DNA of 64,000 bases, from the NCBI RefSeq assembly GCF_000242255.2, contig NC_017033.1, forward strand, positions 2,491,110 through 2,555,109, written 5' to 3'. Positions within the stretch are counted from its first letter, which is position 1. The number at the start of each line of letters is the position of its first letter. Made by a program: the position numbers and the translations under genes. Source of the stretch: Frateuria aurantia DSM 6220 (GTDB lineage Bacteria; Pseudomonadota; Gammaproteobacteria; Xanthomonadales; Rhodanobacteraceae). Below, piece by piece: positions 28,743 through 38,546 of the stretch. The notes under the pieces are model-generated. The model was not told where the DNA came from. It saw nothing but the letters and a program-made list of their open reading frames with translations, and did no database searches.

Positions 28743-29758
28743 CCGGGCAGGATAAGCATGGCGTCACCATACGAGAAAAAGCGGTATCCCGCTGCCACGG
28801 CATGTTGATAGGCCTGCATGATCCTGTCGCGACCAGCCAGAGCACTGATCAGCATCAGCAGGGTCGATTGCGGCAAATGGAAATTGGTGACCAGACCATC
28901 GATGCTGGTGATCCGGTAGCCCGGGTAGATGAAGATCTGGGTCTCGCCGGCATAAGCGCCCAGCTTGCCGTCCACAGTGGCACTCTCCAGCGCCCGGACC
29001 ACGGTAGTGCCCACTGCGATCACCCGGTTGCCGCGGGCGCGGGTGGCGGCGATCCGCTCGACCAGATCGGTATCGACCTCCAGATATTCCCTATGCATGA
29101 CATGGTCTTCCAGGCGACCTTCGCGCACCGGTTGGAAGGTACCCGCGCCCACGTGGAGCGTGACATAGCCGAATTCGATGCCCTGCCCGCTCAGCTGATC
29201 CAGCAATGCCTGGTCAAAATGCAGACCGGCCGTCGGAGCAGCCACCGCACCGGGTTCACGGGCGTAGACGGTCTGGTAACGACTGTCATCGCTGTCATCG
29301 GCCTGGCGGGTGATATAGGGCGGCAGCGGCATCTTGCCGACGCGCGGAAGCAGATCGTCCAGCGCGGTATCGAAACGCAGCCGGAAGAAGCTGCCTTCCC
29401 GCCCCTGCATGGTGGCCCGGCTGCCGTCGGCCAGCACGATCTCGCCGCCTTCCCTGGGCTTTTTGCTGGCGCGCAACTGGGCAATCACCTCATGCGTGCC
29501 GCAGACCCGCTCGATCATGATCTCCACTGCACCGCCGCTGGGCTTGTGGCCGTGCAGCCGGGCCGGCAACACCTTGGTGTTGTTGAAGACCAGCAGATCA
29601 CCCGGCTGGCAGAAGGTCGGCAGATCGCGGAAAACCTTGTCCTCGATATGGCCGTCATCCGGATTCAGCCACAACAATCGGCTGGCGCTGCGCTGGGCCA
29701 GAGGAGCCTGAGCGATCAGCCCGGGCGGCAATTCAAAATCGAAATCGGACTTGTCCAT
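28724..29758 (-). CDS. queA: S-adenosylmethionine:tRNA ribosyltransferase-isomerase
   Basis: QueA transfers and isomerises the ribosyl group of SAM onto preQ1-modified tRNA, the step after Tgt in queuosine synthesis. The 344-residue length is standard. Family blocks: [20 protein letters not shown] at the start, [46 protein letters not shown] and [19 protein letters not shown]. It is convergent with bcsC of the plus-strand operon. Its usual downstream partner tgt is separated from it by the entire cellulose block, so the queuosine operon appears split by insertion. Confidence 0.97.
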   Translation of the reverse strand: MDKSDFDFELPPGLIAQAPLAQRSASRLLWLNPDDGHIEDKVFRDLPTFCQPGDLLVFNNTKVLPARLHGHKPSGGAVEIMIERVCGTHEVIAQLRASKKPREGGEIVLADGSRATMQGREGSFFRLRFDTALDDLLPRVGKMPLPPYITRQADDSDDSRYQTVYAREPGAVAAPTAGLHFDQALLDQLSGQGIEFGYVTLHVGAGTFQPVREGRLEDHVMHREYLEVDTDLVERIAATRARGNRVIAVGTTVVRALESATVDGKLGAYAGETQIFIYPGYRITSIDGLVTNFHLPQSTLLMLISALAGRDRIMQAYQHAVAAGYRFFSYGDAMLILPGSAAEV

Positions 29759-29853
29759 GGTATCTGGCCTGACCCGGCATCGGTCCGGGCGGAAAAAACG
29801 GCCAGTTTACATGTTCCTTCCATCGGCACTGAAATCCCGTGACGATCCCGGTC

Positions 29854-30456
29854 TTAGAGCCAGCCCTTCTGACGGGCCAGTCGCCAGGCTTCGATGCGGT
29901 TGCCGACACCCAATTTGCCGATGGCTTCGGACAGATAGTTGCGTACCGTTCCCTGCGACAGATTCAGCCTGCGGGCGATATCGCCGGAGGCCATCCCTTC
30001 CCCCACCAGACGGAGTACCTGGCGCTCGCGCTCAGTCAGGGGATCGCCGCCCGACCAGGCCGCCAGCGCCAGCTGGGGATCGATGGCCCGTCCGCCCCGA
30101 TGGACCAGACGCAAGGCCTCGGCCAGGCGTTCGGCAGGCGCATCTTTCAGCAGATAGCCGCTGACCCCGGCCTCCAGCGCCCGCCGCAAAAAGCCCTCGC
30201 GCGCAAAGGTGGTGACAATCACCACCTTGATCGGCAAGGCGTGGCGTTGCACCCGTTGCGCCAGCTCCAGTCCGCTCAGACCCGGCATCTCGATATCGGT
30301 CACCAGCACGTCGGCCCGGCCATGCTGCAATTCGCGCCAGGCCGCCTCGCCGTCAATCGCGGTGGCGGTCACCTCGATATCGGCTTCCAGATTCAGCAAG
30401 GCCGACAAGGCACCGCGCACCATGCCCTGGTCTTCGGCCAGCACCACCCGGATCAT
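29854..30456 (-). CDS. NarL/DesR-family response regulator
   Basis: A 200-residue two-component regulator. The receiver domain (about 1-120) has MIRVVLAEDQ, phospho-acceptor Asp54 in VTDIEMPG, and Lys104 in SGYLLKDAP. The LuxR-type helix-turn-helix (about 135-200) contains LTERERQVLRLVGEGMASGDIA and LSQGTVRNYLSEAIGKLG. The start overlaps the end of the upstream kinase gene by 4 bp, so the pair is co-translated. The nearest well-known relatives are DesR/LiaR-type regulators that control an adjacent ABC transporter; here that transporter survives only as a remnant upstream. The regulon cannot be told from the sequence. Confidence 0.93.
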   Translation of the reverse strand: MIRVVLAEDQGMVRGALSALLNLEADIEVTATAIDGEAAWRELQHGRADVLVTDIEMPGLSGLELAQRVQRHALPIKVVIVTTFAREGFLRRALEAGVSGYLLKDAPAERLAEALRLVHRGGRAIDPQLALAAWSGGDPLTERERQVLRLVGEGMASGDIARRLNLSQGTVRNYLSEAIGKLGVGNRIEAWRLARQKGWL

Positions 30457-31667
30457 GCCGGCGCCTGCTGCAAGCCGACACCGATGGCCGGACCGGACGG
30501 GTCATGACCGAAAGGCCACAGACTGATCACCCGGGTACCCGCCGGGCCTGTATCCAGCTGCAGGCGCCCGCCATGAGCTTCGACCCGCTCCCGCATGCCG
30601 CTCAGACCATGACCGGCCATGCCCCGGATACCGTGACCATCATCACGAACCTCGACATGCAGGCCATCGGTATCCTGCCGGAAACTTACTTTTGCCCTTG
30701 CCGCCGCCGCATGGCGGGCGATATTGGTCAGCGCCTCGCGTACCACCAGCGCCACACTGCGTTCCATGGCCGGGGGCAGCCCCGTCGGCAAGACATCGTG
30801 CTCCAGTGCCACCCCGGCGGCGGCCAGCAGCAGCCGGGCCGACGCCAGTTCGGCGGCAAGATCCGTCGCGCGAATGCCTGTGACCGCGGCCCGGACCTCG
30901 GCCAGCGCCTCACGCGCGATGATCTCGGCTTCGTCACGCTCCCGCGCCGATCGCTCCGGGTCGCTCTCCGACAGCCGCCGCGACAACTCCAGTTTCAAGG
31001 TGATGGTGGACAGGGTATGCCCCAGAAGGTCATGCAAGTCACGCCCGATCCGTTCACGCTCGGCCAGGCCCGCCAGACGCCGCACCTCGCTTTCCGACAT
31101 GCGCAGACGATCGGCCTTGCGATTCATGGATTTCATCACCTGGACAATGATGCTGGCCACCAGCGCCGCACCGCTCATCCACAACAGCAGCACCTCGGGG
31201 TAATGATGGCGGGTACAGACCAGCACGAACAGGCCGATCATCAGCAACAACTGGGTCGCGAAGGCCCGCCAGCCGCGCCAGCGTCCGCCATCGGCATCCA
31301 GAGTCATGCAGGCAAACATGAAATAGGTCCCGCTGGCTCCCGAATTCCAGCCCGCAACCAGCAGCGACAGGATCAGCGTACCCCAGCTGAAACGGTTGAC
31401 CTGGGTGCGAGGGCGCAAAAAGCTGGCCAGAAACAAGACCAGAAAAAGGGGAAAGCTCAGGCTCGTACTGAGCCACCAGGCCCGACTGAAATCATGGTTC
31501 AGCCAAGGCACCACCACGATCCACAGCGACCACAGCAAGTGGATCAGATCCACCCACGGCGAGATGCCGCGAGCCATATTGGCCGCCGCATCCGAACCCG
31601 GCGCAGGCGTCAGCCAGCACCGCCAGATCGAGCCGGACTTCGGCATGGCAGCATCTGACCTGGTCAT
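30453..31667 (-). CDS. DesK-type membrane sensor histidine kinase
   Basis: A 404-residue kinase. The ATG at 31667 (MTRSDAAMPKSG) is chosen because GGGGGAAG lies 6 bases upstream; the frame is open further upstream to 31748 but that overlaps the ABC remnant. About five membrane helices occupy residues 38-175 (for example IHLLWSLWIVVVPWL, LFLVLFLASFL, ALVASIIVQVM). The HisKA_3 dimerisation helix ERERIGRDLHDLLGHTLSTI has the phospho-acceptor His212. The ATPase domain has REALTNIARHAAA (N box), DDGHGI (G1) and GHGLSGMRERV (G2). DesK family members commonly sense membrane state or envelope stress; the signal here is unknown. Confidence 0.93.
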   Translation of the reverse strand: MTRSDAAMPKSGSIWRCWLTPAPGSDAAANMARGISPWVDLIHLLWSLWIVVVPWLNHDFSRAWWLSTSLSFPLFLVLFLASFLRPRTQVNRFSWGTLILSLLVAGWNSGASGTYFMFACMTLDADGGRWRGWRAFATQLLLMIGLFVLVCTRHHYPEVLLLWMSGAALVASIIVQVMKSMNRKADRLRMSESEVRRLAGLAERERIGRDLHDLLGHTLSTITLKLELSRRLSESDPERSARERDEAEIIAREALAEVRAAVTGIRATDLAAELASARLLLAAAGVALEHDVLPTGLPPAMERSVALVVREALTNIARHAAAARAKVSFRQDTDGLHVEVRDDGHGIRGMAGHGLSGMRERVEAHGGRLQLDTGPAGTRVISLWPFGHDPSGPAIGVGLQQAPA

Positions 31668-32023
31668 CGGCGGCTTCCCCCTTGGTCTGCAGACGGCGTA
31701 TCGCCCATCCCGCGAAAAGCAGAGTGTAGCCGAGCAGCACCAGTACATGCGGCCGGACGGATGCGTGCTGCGGCATCACCCCCAAACGCCTGCATGACGC
31801 CAGCACCCGGAGAGAGCCGCCCCAACTGCGGACCTGTCCCCGATCCGGCACGACCCGTCCGTTGATCATGCCCATCGCCGTGCTCTTGCCCGCGCCATCG
31901 GGCCCTGAAGGCCATCACCTGCACCGGCGGCAGCGTCATGCTCAGATCCTTCAGCACCACTTGCCCGTCATGCGACGGGCCCGTTGCCTCGAGCTGCAGC
32001 GGTCTGTCCACCACATCCGACAT
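31660..32023 (-). pseudogene. Decayed ABC transporter: ATPase head joined to permease tail
   Basis: From ATG 32023 the frame reads MSDVVDRPLQLEATG and VVLKDLSMTLPPVQVMAF, the N-terminus of an ABC ATPase. A frameshift near 31910 then moves the continuation to another frame, where it reads PDGAGKSTAMGMINGRVVPD (Walker A GAGKST) and RLGVMPQHASVRPH (Q-loop-like). Immediately afterwards comes VLVLLGYTLLFAGWAIRRLQ, which looks like the last membrane helix of an ABC-2 permease. The signature motif, Walker B and most of the permease are gone. A deletion therefore fused the start of the ATPase gene to the end of the permease gene, leaving the downstream kinase and regulator intact. Confidence 0.8.
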
Positions 32024-32185
32024 GATCATCTCCTGTTTCAGCCATCGTGCACCAAGCATCTCTCGCCAGACCAGGATGCCCCAGTGGTCACCGTCAGCTG
32101 TTCGACCTGACAGTTGTCAGCCTCTCCGATCCGGACGGGGTACCCCCTGCCATCCCTGCGCGCTATGCTCGGGCGTTCATGTTCC

Positions 32186-32211
32186 GCTCCGGCGGGGGCC
32201 GCTGCCGGAGC
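32186..32211. repeat. Small inverted repeat upstream of the aminotransferase gene
   Basis: GCTCCGGC (32186-32193) and GCCGGAGC (32204-32211) form an 8 bp stem with a 10-base loop, about 80 bp before the aminotransferase start and possibly within its leader. Confidence 0.4.
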
Positions 32212-32288
32212 ATGAGCCGCGGTTGATTCTCAATGCACTACTTGGGAGTGTGGGCAAGCCGCCGACATTCCGCCCGGGAGACAGGTTG

Positions 32289-33785
32289 ATGAGCGTGATC
32301 GAGCAATTGCAGGAACTTCGTGATTTCGGTGGAAAGGCCCTGACCTGGGGCCTGGACGATGCCAGCATCGCGCATTTTGCGGCCGGCGACCCACAGCTGG
32401 GGCTGGCCATCGCCGCGGCCCTTGAGACTCACCGGCGTCTGCAGACCGACGATGCGGAGTTTCTGCGTCTGGATGAGGCCGAGCAGATCCGGCAGGCCCA
32501 GAGCGGCTTCGTGAACTTCTATCCGGACGATGCCATCAATCGATACCTGCCGGCTGCTGCCCAGGGCCCCTGGATCGTGACGCTCAAGGGTGCCGTGCTG
32601 CATGACAATGGCGGCTACGGCATGCTGGGTTTCGGTCACAACGACCCGGCCATCCTCAGCGCGCTGGCCCGGCCTCAGGTGATGGCCAATATCATGACCC
32701 CCAGCGTGGCTCAGCGGCATTTTGCCAAGGCCTTGCAACAGGAGCTTGGCCATCGCCGCGGCGGGTCGCCCTATGCTCGCCTGCTGTGTCTGAATTCCGG
32801 CTCCGAGGCCGTCAGCCTGGCCTGTCGCATTGCCGACATCCATGCCAAGCACCTGACGGACCCGGATGGCCGCCATGCCGGCCGCCGCATCAAGCGTTTG
32901 GCGGTCAAGGGAGCTTTCCACGGCCGCACCGACCGCCCCGCACTGTATTCCGACTCTTCGCATGCGGTGTACCGTCAGCATCTGGCCAGCTATCGGGAGC
33001 AGGACAGCCTGCTGACCGTCGAACCCTATGACCTGGAACAGTTGCAGGCCGTGTTCGCCGAGGCCGACCGCCAGGGATGGTTTATCGAGGCCATGTTCCT
33101 GGAGCCGGTGATGGGTGAGGGCGACCCCGGCCGGGCGGTGACACCGGAATTTTACGCCGCCGCCCGTCAGCTCACCGCCGATCACGGCAGCCTGCTGCTG
33201 GTCGACTCGATCCAGGCCGGCCTGCGGGCCCACGGTGTCTTGTCACTGGTCGACTACCCCGGCTTCGAGACACTGCCACCGCCCGACTTCGAGACTTTTT
33301 CCAAGGCCTTGAATGGCGGCCAGTATCCGCTGTCGATACTGGCGGTCGGCGAACAGGCCGCAGGTCTGTATCGCAAGGGGGTATATGGCAACACCATGAC
33401 CGGCAACCCGCGGGCACTGGAGGTGGCGATCGCCACCCTGGGCCAGTTGAACGACAGCGTCAGGCAAAATATCCGCGAACGTGGCGAAGAGGTCCTGCAG
33501 CGACTGAACCAGCTGAAGGAAGAGTTGCCCGGCCTGATCACCAAGGTGCAGGGGACAGGACTGCTGTTTTCCTGCGAGCTGGCCGAAGCCTACAAGTGCT
33601 ACGGCGAGGACTCGATCGAGGAATACATGCGCAGCCATGGCGTTGGGGTGATCCACGGCGGTACGCGCTCACTGCGCTTCACGCCGCACTTTCGCATCAG
33701 CAGCGCCGAGATCGGCCTGGTCATCGACAAGCTGCGTCATGCCCTGCTGCATGGGCCCAGGCAGACGGACACCGACAGGTCCTGA
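32289..33785 (+). CDS. Class III pyridoxal-phosphate aminotransferase, substrate unknown
   Basis: Fold-type I, class III aminotransferase (ornithine/lysine/4-aminobutyrate transaminase superfamily), 498 residues. The ATG at 32289 (MSVIEQLQELRDFG) has GGGAG 8 bases upstream; the frame is open further but without similarity. Landmarks: CLNSGSEAVSLACRIAD (cofactor phosphate loop), GAFHGRTDRPALYSDSS, EPVMGEGDPGR, LVDSIQAGLRAHG (cofactor-ring Asp region) and FSKALNGGQYPLS with the probable Schiff-base Lys339. The long N-terminal part before the PLP domain (about 80 residues) is unusual for GABA or ornithine transaminases and marks a separate subgroup. It stands alone, with no biosynthetic or catabolic partner nearby. 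Confidence 0.85.
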   Translation: MSVIEQLQELRDFGGKALTWGLDDASIAHFAAGDPQLGLAIAAALETHRRLQTDDAEFLRLDEAEQIRQAQSGFVNFYPDDAINRYLPAAAQGPWIVTLKGAVLHDNGGYGMLGFGHNDPAILSALARPQVMANIMTPSVAQRHFAKALQQELGHRRGGSPYARLLCLNSGSEAVSLACRIADIHAKHLTDPDGRHAGRRIKRLAVKGAFHGRTDRPALYSDSSHAVYRQHLASYREQDSLLTVEPYDLEQLQAVFAEADRQGWFIEAMFLEPVMGEGDPGRAVTPEFYAAARQLTADHGSLLLVDSIQAGLRAHGVLSLVDYPGFETLPPPDFETFSKALNGGQYPLSILAVGEQAAGLYRKGVYGNTMTGNPRALEVAIATLGQLNDSVRQNIRERGEEVLQRLNQLKEELPGLITKVQGTGLLFSCELAEAYKCYGEDSIEEYMRSHGVGVIHGGTRSLRFTPHFRISSAEIGLVIDKLRHALLHGPRQTDTDRS

Positions 33786-33933
33786 GTGCCGAACATGCTG
33801 TCGTTCGACACACGAGCGACAGCAGACAGCCCCGCCAGCACTCCCCTTTGCACGCGTATCGACATAGACTGCGGCTGCACACTGCCTGCGGGCAAACCTG
33901 CATCTCGTCATCCATCGCAAAGGGGTTTCCATC

Positions 33934-34326
33934 ATGTTCCTGCGTACCAGCCTAGCCGTTGCCGCCCTGGCCGTGGCGGCATCATCCGCTTTTGTTGCGC
34001 CTGTTTCCGCCAAGACCCTCACCGCCCAGCAGCAGCGGATGGCCACCTGCGCCAAGGAGTCGACCGGCAAGAAGGGGGCCGAGCACCGCGCCTTTATGAG
34101 CAGCTGCCTGAAGGGCAAGACAGCTGCCAGCAGCGCCTTCTCCACTGCCGAAAAAGCCAAGGATGAAATCTCCACCACGACGGGCAAGACGGAAGCTGCC
34201 GTGACCGGTACAGGCAAGAGCACCGACCAGCGCGCCAAGATGACCGAATGCAATGTGCAGGCCAAAGCCAAGAGCCTGAAGGGCGCCGAGCGCAAGAGTT
34301 TCATGAGCAGCTGCCTCAAGGGCTGA
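33934..34326 (+). CDS. PsiF-repeat periplasmic protein
   Basis: A 130-residue secreted protein with a signal peptide (MFLRTSLAVAALAVAASSAF, cleavage near VSA-KTL). Two PsiF repeats are visible: QQQRMATCAKESTGKKGAEH then RAFMSSCLKG, and QRAKMTECNVQAKAKSLKGAE then SFMSSCLKG. Each has two cysteines and the same ending MSSCLKG. PsiF is known in E. coli as a phosphate-starvation-induced protein of unknown function. AAGGGG lies 8 bases upstream of the ATG. The linker between the repeats is Thr/Ala/Lys-rich. Its leader peptide is nearly the same as that of the next gene. Confidence 0.85.
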   Translation: MFLRTSLAVAALAVAASSAFVAPVSAKTLTAQQQRMATCAKESTGKKGAEHRAFMSSCLKGKTAASSAFSTAEKAKDEISTTTGKTEAAVTGTGKSTDQRAKMTECNVQAKAKSLKGAERKSFMSSCLKG

Positions 34327-34596
34327 TTCAGCCAGACGGGGGCCGGTTCAGGCCGGTCCCGCGTCAAACCGGCCTTCCCTGTTCCCACCGGAACCGCCAT
34401 CACAGACAGGGTGAACTACGCCCGGAAATCGCTACCCTTCCGCCCACGCATGCCGCCGCCGGCCCGCCGCAAGGCTGAACCAATCATGGGTGGCAAGCGA
34501 TGGCGGGCGCGGGAATCCGGTCGGGGCTGGTAAACTCCAGTTGCAGGTGCCTGCAGGCACCTCGACCTTCTGTCCCACAGATAAGGATTTCAGTCC

Positions 34597-35130
34597 ATGT
34601 TCCTGCGTACCACTCTCTCCTTCGCCGCCCTGACCCTGGCCACTTCGATGGCCTTCGCCAGCCCGGCCCCCCAGACCTCGCTGCTGGACAAGTCCAAGGC
34701 CGCGGTCGAGTCAGGTTATGACAAGACCAAGGACGGTACGGTCTCGGCTTACGACAAGACCAAGGAAGGCAGCAAGAAGCTTTGGGACAAGACCAAGAGC
34801 GGAACCGAAAAGGCTTACGACAAGACCAAGGACGGTTCCGAAAAAGCCTGGGACAAGACCAAGGAAGGCACCACCAAGGCCTGGGACAAGACCAAGGAAA
34901 AGTCGACCAAAGCCTGGGACAAGACCAAGGAAAAGAGCCAGGAAATCTCCGACAAGAGCAAGAACGGCGGTGACACCGCCTGGGACAAGACCAAGGAAGG
35001 TACTACCAAGGCCTGGGACAAGACCAAGGAGGGTACCACCAAGGCTTGGGACAAAACCAAGGAAGGCACCACCAAGGCCTGGGACAAGTCCAAGGAAGCC
35101 GTGAAGTCGGCAACCGGCGGCGACAAGTAA
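34597..35130 (+). CDS. Secreted LEA-like protein of tandem 11-residue repeats
   Basis: A 177-residue protein with a signal peptide (MFLRTTLSFAALTLATSMAFA). Residues 30-172 consist entirely of 13 consecutive 11-residue units without a single insertion, with consensus WDKTKEGTTKA. The first unit is LDKSKAAVESG and the last WDKSKEAVKSA, followed by TGGDK. The 11-mer period, the high Lys/Asp/Glu/Thr content and the regular aromatic at position 1 resemble group 3 LEA proteins and apolipoprotein-like amphipathic helices, which are linked to desiccation protection. No function can be assigned with certainty. AAGGA lies 9 bases upstream of the ATG, and a strong terminator follows. Confidence 0.85.
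   Translation: MFLRTTLSFAALTLATSMAFASPAPQTSLLDKSKAAVESGYDKTKDGTVSAYDKTKEGSKKLWDKTKSGTEKAYDKTKDGSEKAWDKTKEGTTKAWDKTKEKSTKAWDKTKEKSQEISDKSKNGGDTAWDKTKEGTTKAWDKTKEGTTKAWDKTKEGTTKAWDKSKEAVKSATGGDK
34684..35112 (+). repeat. Thirteen tandem 33 bp coding repeats
   Basis: The coding DNA of the LEA-like protein repeats in 33 bp steps, built around GACAAGACCAAGGA. Units 9-11 (near 34980-35078) are almost identical at DNA level, which points to recent unit duplication. Unit 8 (SDKSKNGGDTA) is the most divergent. Confidence 0.9.
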
Positions 35131-35172
35131 GATTCGCCGCGGCCGGCATCGCGCCGGTCAGCGGGTTCCATG

Positions 35173-35203
35173 ACGGCCGATTCCTGCGGGGATCGGCCGT
35201 TTT
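35173..35203 (+). terminator. Intrinsic terminator after the LEA-like gene
   Basis: ACGGCCGAT (35173-35181) pairs with ATCGGCCGT (35192-35200), with extra inner pairs and a 4-base loop, followed by TTTT. Confidence 0.85.
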
Positions 35204-35305
35204 GCATGGTCTGACCCGTGTTCAAGGGGCCGGCCGGCTCGCAACACCACCACGGATCAGGCACTATCTTCCAGGTCAACAACCGGTAGTGATGGTCTGC
35301 AACGC

Positions 35306-35935
35306 ATGAAAATCGTCGAAGTCGCCCACCCCTTGATCCAGCACAAGATCGGCCTGATGCGCAAAGCCGGCATCAGTACCAAGGACTTCCGGGAACTGGC
35401 CTCTGAAGTGGCCTCCCTGCTGACCTACGAGGCCACCAAGGACCTGGAGACCGTGGAGACCACCATCGATGGCTGGGCAGGACCCATCAAGGTCCGCCGC
35501 ATCGCCGGCAAGAAGGTCACCATCGTGCCGATTCTACGGGCCGGCCTGGGCATGCTGCCCGGCGTGCTGGAAATGATTCCCGCCGCCCGTGTCAGCGTGG
35601 TCGGTCTGCAGCGGGATGAGGAAACCCTGGAAGCCGTTCCTTATTATGAAAAGCTCACCGGCCAGATGGGTGAACGCACCGCCCTGATCGTGGATCCGAT
35701 GCTGGCGACGGCCGGCACCTTGATCGCCACGGTGGACATGCTCAAGGCCGCTGGCAGCAAGTGCATCAAAGCCTTGTTTCTGGTCGCCGCACCGGAGGGC
35801 TTGAAGCGGGTCGAGCAAGTCCACCCCGATGTGGAAATCTATACGGCCTCGATTGATGAACGCCTGAACGAGCAAGGCTACATTCTGCCCGGTCTCGGAG
35901 ACGCCGGCGACAAGATATTCGGCACCAAGGCCTGA
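35306..35935 (+). CDS. upp: Uracil phosphoribosyltransferase
   Basis: Pyrimidine salvage enzyme making UMP from uracil and PRPP. The 209-residue length is typical. Landmarks: [58 protein letters not shown], the PRPP loop [19 protein letters not shown], and the uracil-binding C-terminus [20 protein letters not shown] followed by IFGTKA. It stands alone, convergent with the aminopeptidase gene. Confidence 0.97.
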   Translation: MKIVEVAHPLIQHKIGLMRKAGISTKDFRELASEVASLLTYEATKDLETVETTIDGWAGPIKVRRIAGKKVTIVPILRAGLGMLPGVLEMIPAARVSVVGLQRDEETLEAVPYYEKLTGQMGERTALIVDPMLATAGTLIATVDMLKAAGSKCIKALFLVAAPEGLKRVEQVHPDVEIYTASIDERLNEQGYILPGLGDAGDKIFGTKA

Positions 35936-35945
35936 ACACGGCACG

Positions 35946-35969
35946 GCCGGAGGTGTTCCCGCCTCCGGC
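35946..35969. terminator. Hairpin between convergent upp and the aminopeptidase gene
   Basis: GCCGGAGG (35946-35953) and CCTCCGGC (35962-35969) form an 8 bp stem with an 8-base loop and no T-run. Confidence 0.45.
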
Positions 35970-36027
35970 TGCCGGCTGGACCCGAACCTGGCGAGGTGAC
36001 GACCCCAAGGCCGCCGCCACACGCAAT

Positions 36028-36990
<963 letters not shown>

Positions 36991-37041
36991 TCAATCCATC
37001 AACAAGACGAGGGCGCAGATTACCACGCCCGTTGCAGCCTC

Positions 37042-38421
37042 TCAGAACAGCTTGCCGGGATTGAGGAGCCCGTCGGGATCAAACGCCCGACGGATACCTT
37101 GCATCAGGGCGATCTCGGCCGCGCTGCGGGTGCTGCCCAGATAATCGCGCTTGACCAGACCGATGCCGTGCTCGGCGGAAATGCTGCCGCCATGACGTTG
37201 CAGGGTAGCTGCCAGCAGCTTGGTCACTCGCTCGCACTGGCCGATAAAGTCTTCGGCCGCCATGTCCGCGGGGCGCAACACATTGATATGCAGGTTGCCA
37301 TCACCGATGTGGCCGAACCAGACCACCTCGATATGCGGATATTCACGCCCCAGCAGATCCTGCATGTCGGCCAGAAAAGCCGGCACCGCACTGATCCGGA
37401 CCGAGACATCGTTCTTGTAGGGCTGGTACGGAGCCAGACTTTCGGTGATGCCCTCGCGCAGTCGCCACAAGGCGGCGGCCTGCGCCTCGCTCTGGGCCAG
37501 TACGCCATCCAGCAACCAGCCCTGCTCCATGGCCTTCTCGAAAGCCTGCAGCGCCACCTCTTCCGCGGCTTCGGTAGCGGCATCGAATTCGCAGACTGCG
37601 TAATACGGATAATCGCCATCCAGGGCTCGACTCGCGCCATGGGCCAGTACATGCCTGAGTGCGACATCGGTGAAAAATTCGAAGGCCTGCAATGGCAGCC
37701 GATGCTGAAAAAGCTCGAAAACCTGCATCAAGGCCGCCATGTCCGGCAAGGCCAGCAACATCACCTGCGACGGCGGCGGTGGATCGGTCAGTCGCAAGGT
37801 GGCCTCGACCACGATGCCCAGGGTGCCCTCCGAGCCGATCATCAGATGACGCAGGTCATAGCCGCTTGAATTCTTGACCAGCCCCCGATTGAGATCCAGC
37901 AGCTCGCCCTTGGCAGTGACCACCTTGAGACCGGCCACCCATTCGCGGGTATTGCCGTAACGGATCACCCGGATGCCGCCTGCATTGGTAGCGATATTGC
38001 CGCCGATCGAGCAGGAACCACGGGCGGCAAAGTCCACCGGGTAGATCAGACCATGTCCGGCGGCGGCTTCATGCACGGCCTGCAAGGGCAGTCCCGGCTG
38101 CACGGTCAACAGCCTGGCCGCCGCATCGAAAGCCAGCACCTGCCGCATGCGATCCAGGCTGATCACCAGTTCGCCATGAGCGGCCACCGCGCCACCTGAC
38201 AAACCTGTGCGACCGCCGGAGGGAACGACGCAGACCTGATGCCGGGCAGCCCAGCGTACCAGCTGCTGCACTTCGGACGTATCGGCCGGCAAGGCAATGG
38301 CCAACGGCGCCGGATTCCACCGCCGCGTCCAGTCCCGGCCATAATGTTCCAGCTCGGCCGGCGCGGTCAGCAGACGGATATCCGGCAGATCGCGCAACAG
38401 CGCCTCACGCAAATCGCTCAT
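37042..38421 (-). CDS. FAD-linked D-2-hydroxyacid dehydrogenase, probably D-2-hydroxyglutarate dehydrogenase
   Basis: Flavoprotein with an FAD_binding_4 domain (VVPSGGRTGLSGGAVA, GNIATNAGGIRVIRYGN, IGSEGTLGIVVEATL) and an FAD-oxidase C domain whose metal ligands lie in FGHIGDGNLHIN and ISAEHGIGLVKRDYL. The ATG at 38421 (MSDLREALL) gives 459 residues; the frame is open 23 codons further without similarity. The family also includes D-lactate dehydrogenase and GlcD. The D-2-hydroxyglutarate assignment rests on its divergent pairing with serA: in Pseudomonas stutzeri D-2-hydroxyglutarate made by SerA is re-oxidised by such an enzyme, which drives serine synthesis. The substrate is inferred, not seen. 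Confidence 0.85.
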   Translation of the reverse strand: MSDLREALLRDLPDIRLLTAPAELEHYGRDWTRRWNPAPLAIALPADTSEVQQLVRWAARHQVCVVPSGGRTGLSGGAVAAHGELVISLDRMRQVLAFDAAARLLTVQPGLPLQAVHEAAAGHGLIYPVDFAARGSCSIGGNIATNAGGIRVIRYGNTREWVAGLKVVTAKGELLDLNRGLVKNSSGYDLRHLMIGSEGTLGIVVEATLRLTDPPPPSQVMLLALPDMAALMQVFELFQHRLPLQAFEFFTDVALRHVLAHGASRALDGDYPYYAVCEFDAATEAAEEVALQAFEKAMEQGWLLDGVLAQSEAQAAALWRLREGITESLAPYQPYKNDVSVRISAVPAFLADMQDLLGREYPHIEVVWFGHIGDGNLHINVLRPADMAAEDFIGQCERVTKLLAATLQRHGGSISAEHGIGLVKRDYLGSTRSAAEIALMQGIRRAFDPDGLLNPGKLF

Positions 38422-38546
38422 GGTCTTTCGTGTCCTGGCAAGGGTGGCTGGCCGACAGCCTGCCACTGCCCCGGGACGCCGTCCAGTCATGCTGCATTGC
38501 AGCTTTTGATGGCCTATAGTATTTGTCCCTCACGCGTGGCGCGCCC

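Noticed and set aside
34684-35112. Tandem repeats that might suggest a CRISPR-like array
   Set aside because: The 33 bp units are contiguous, in frame and coding, with no unique spacers.
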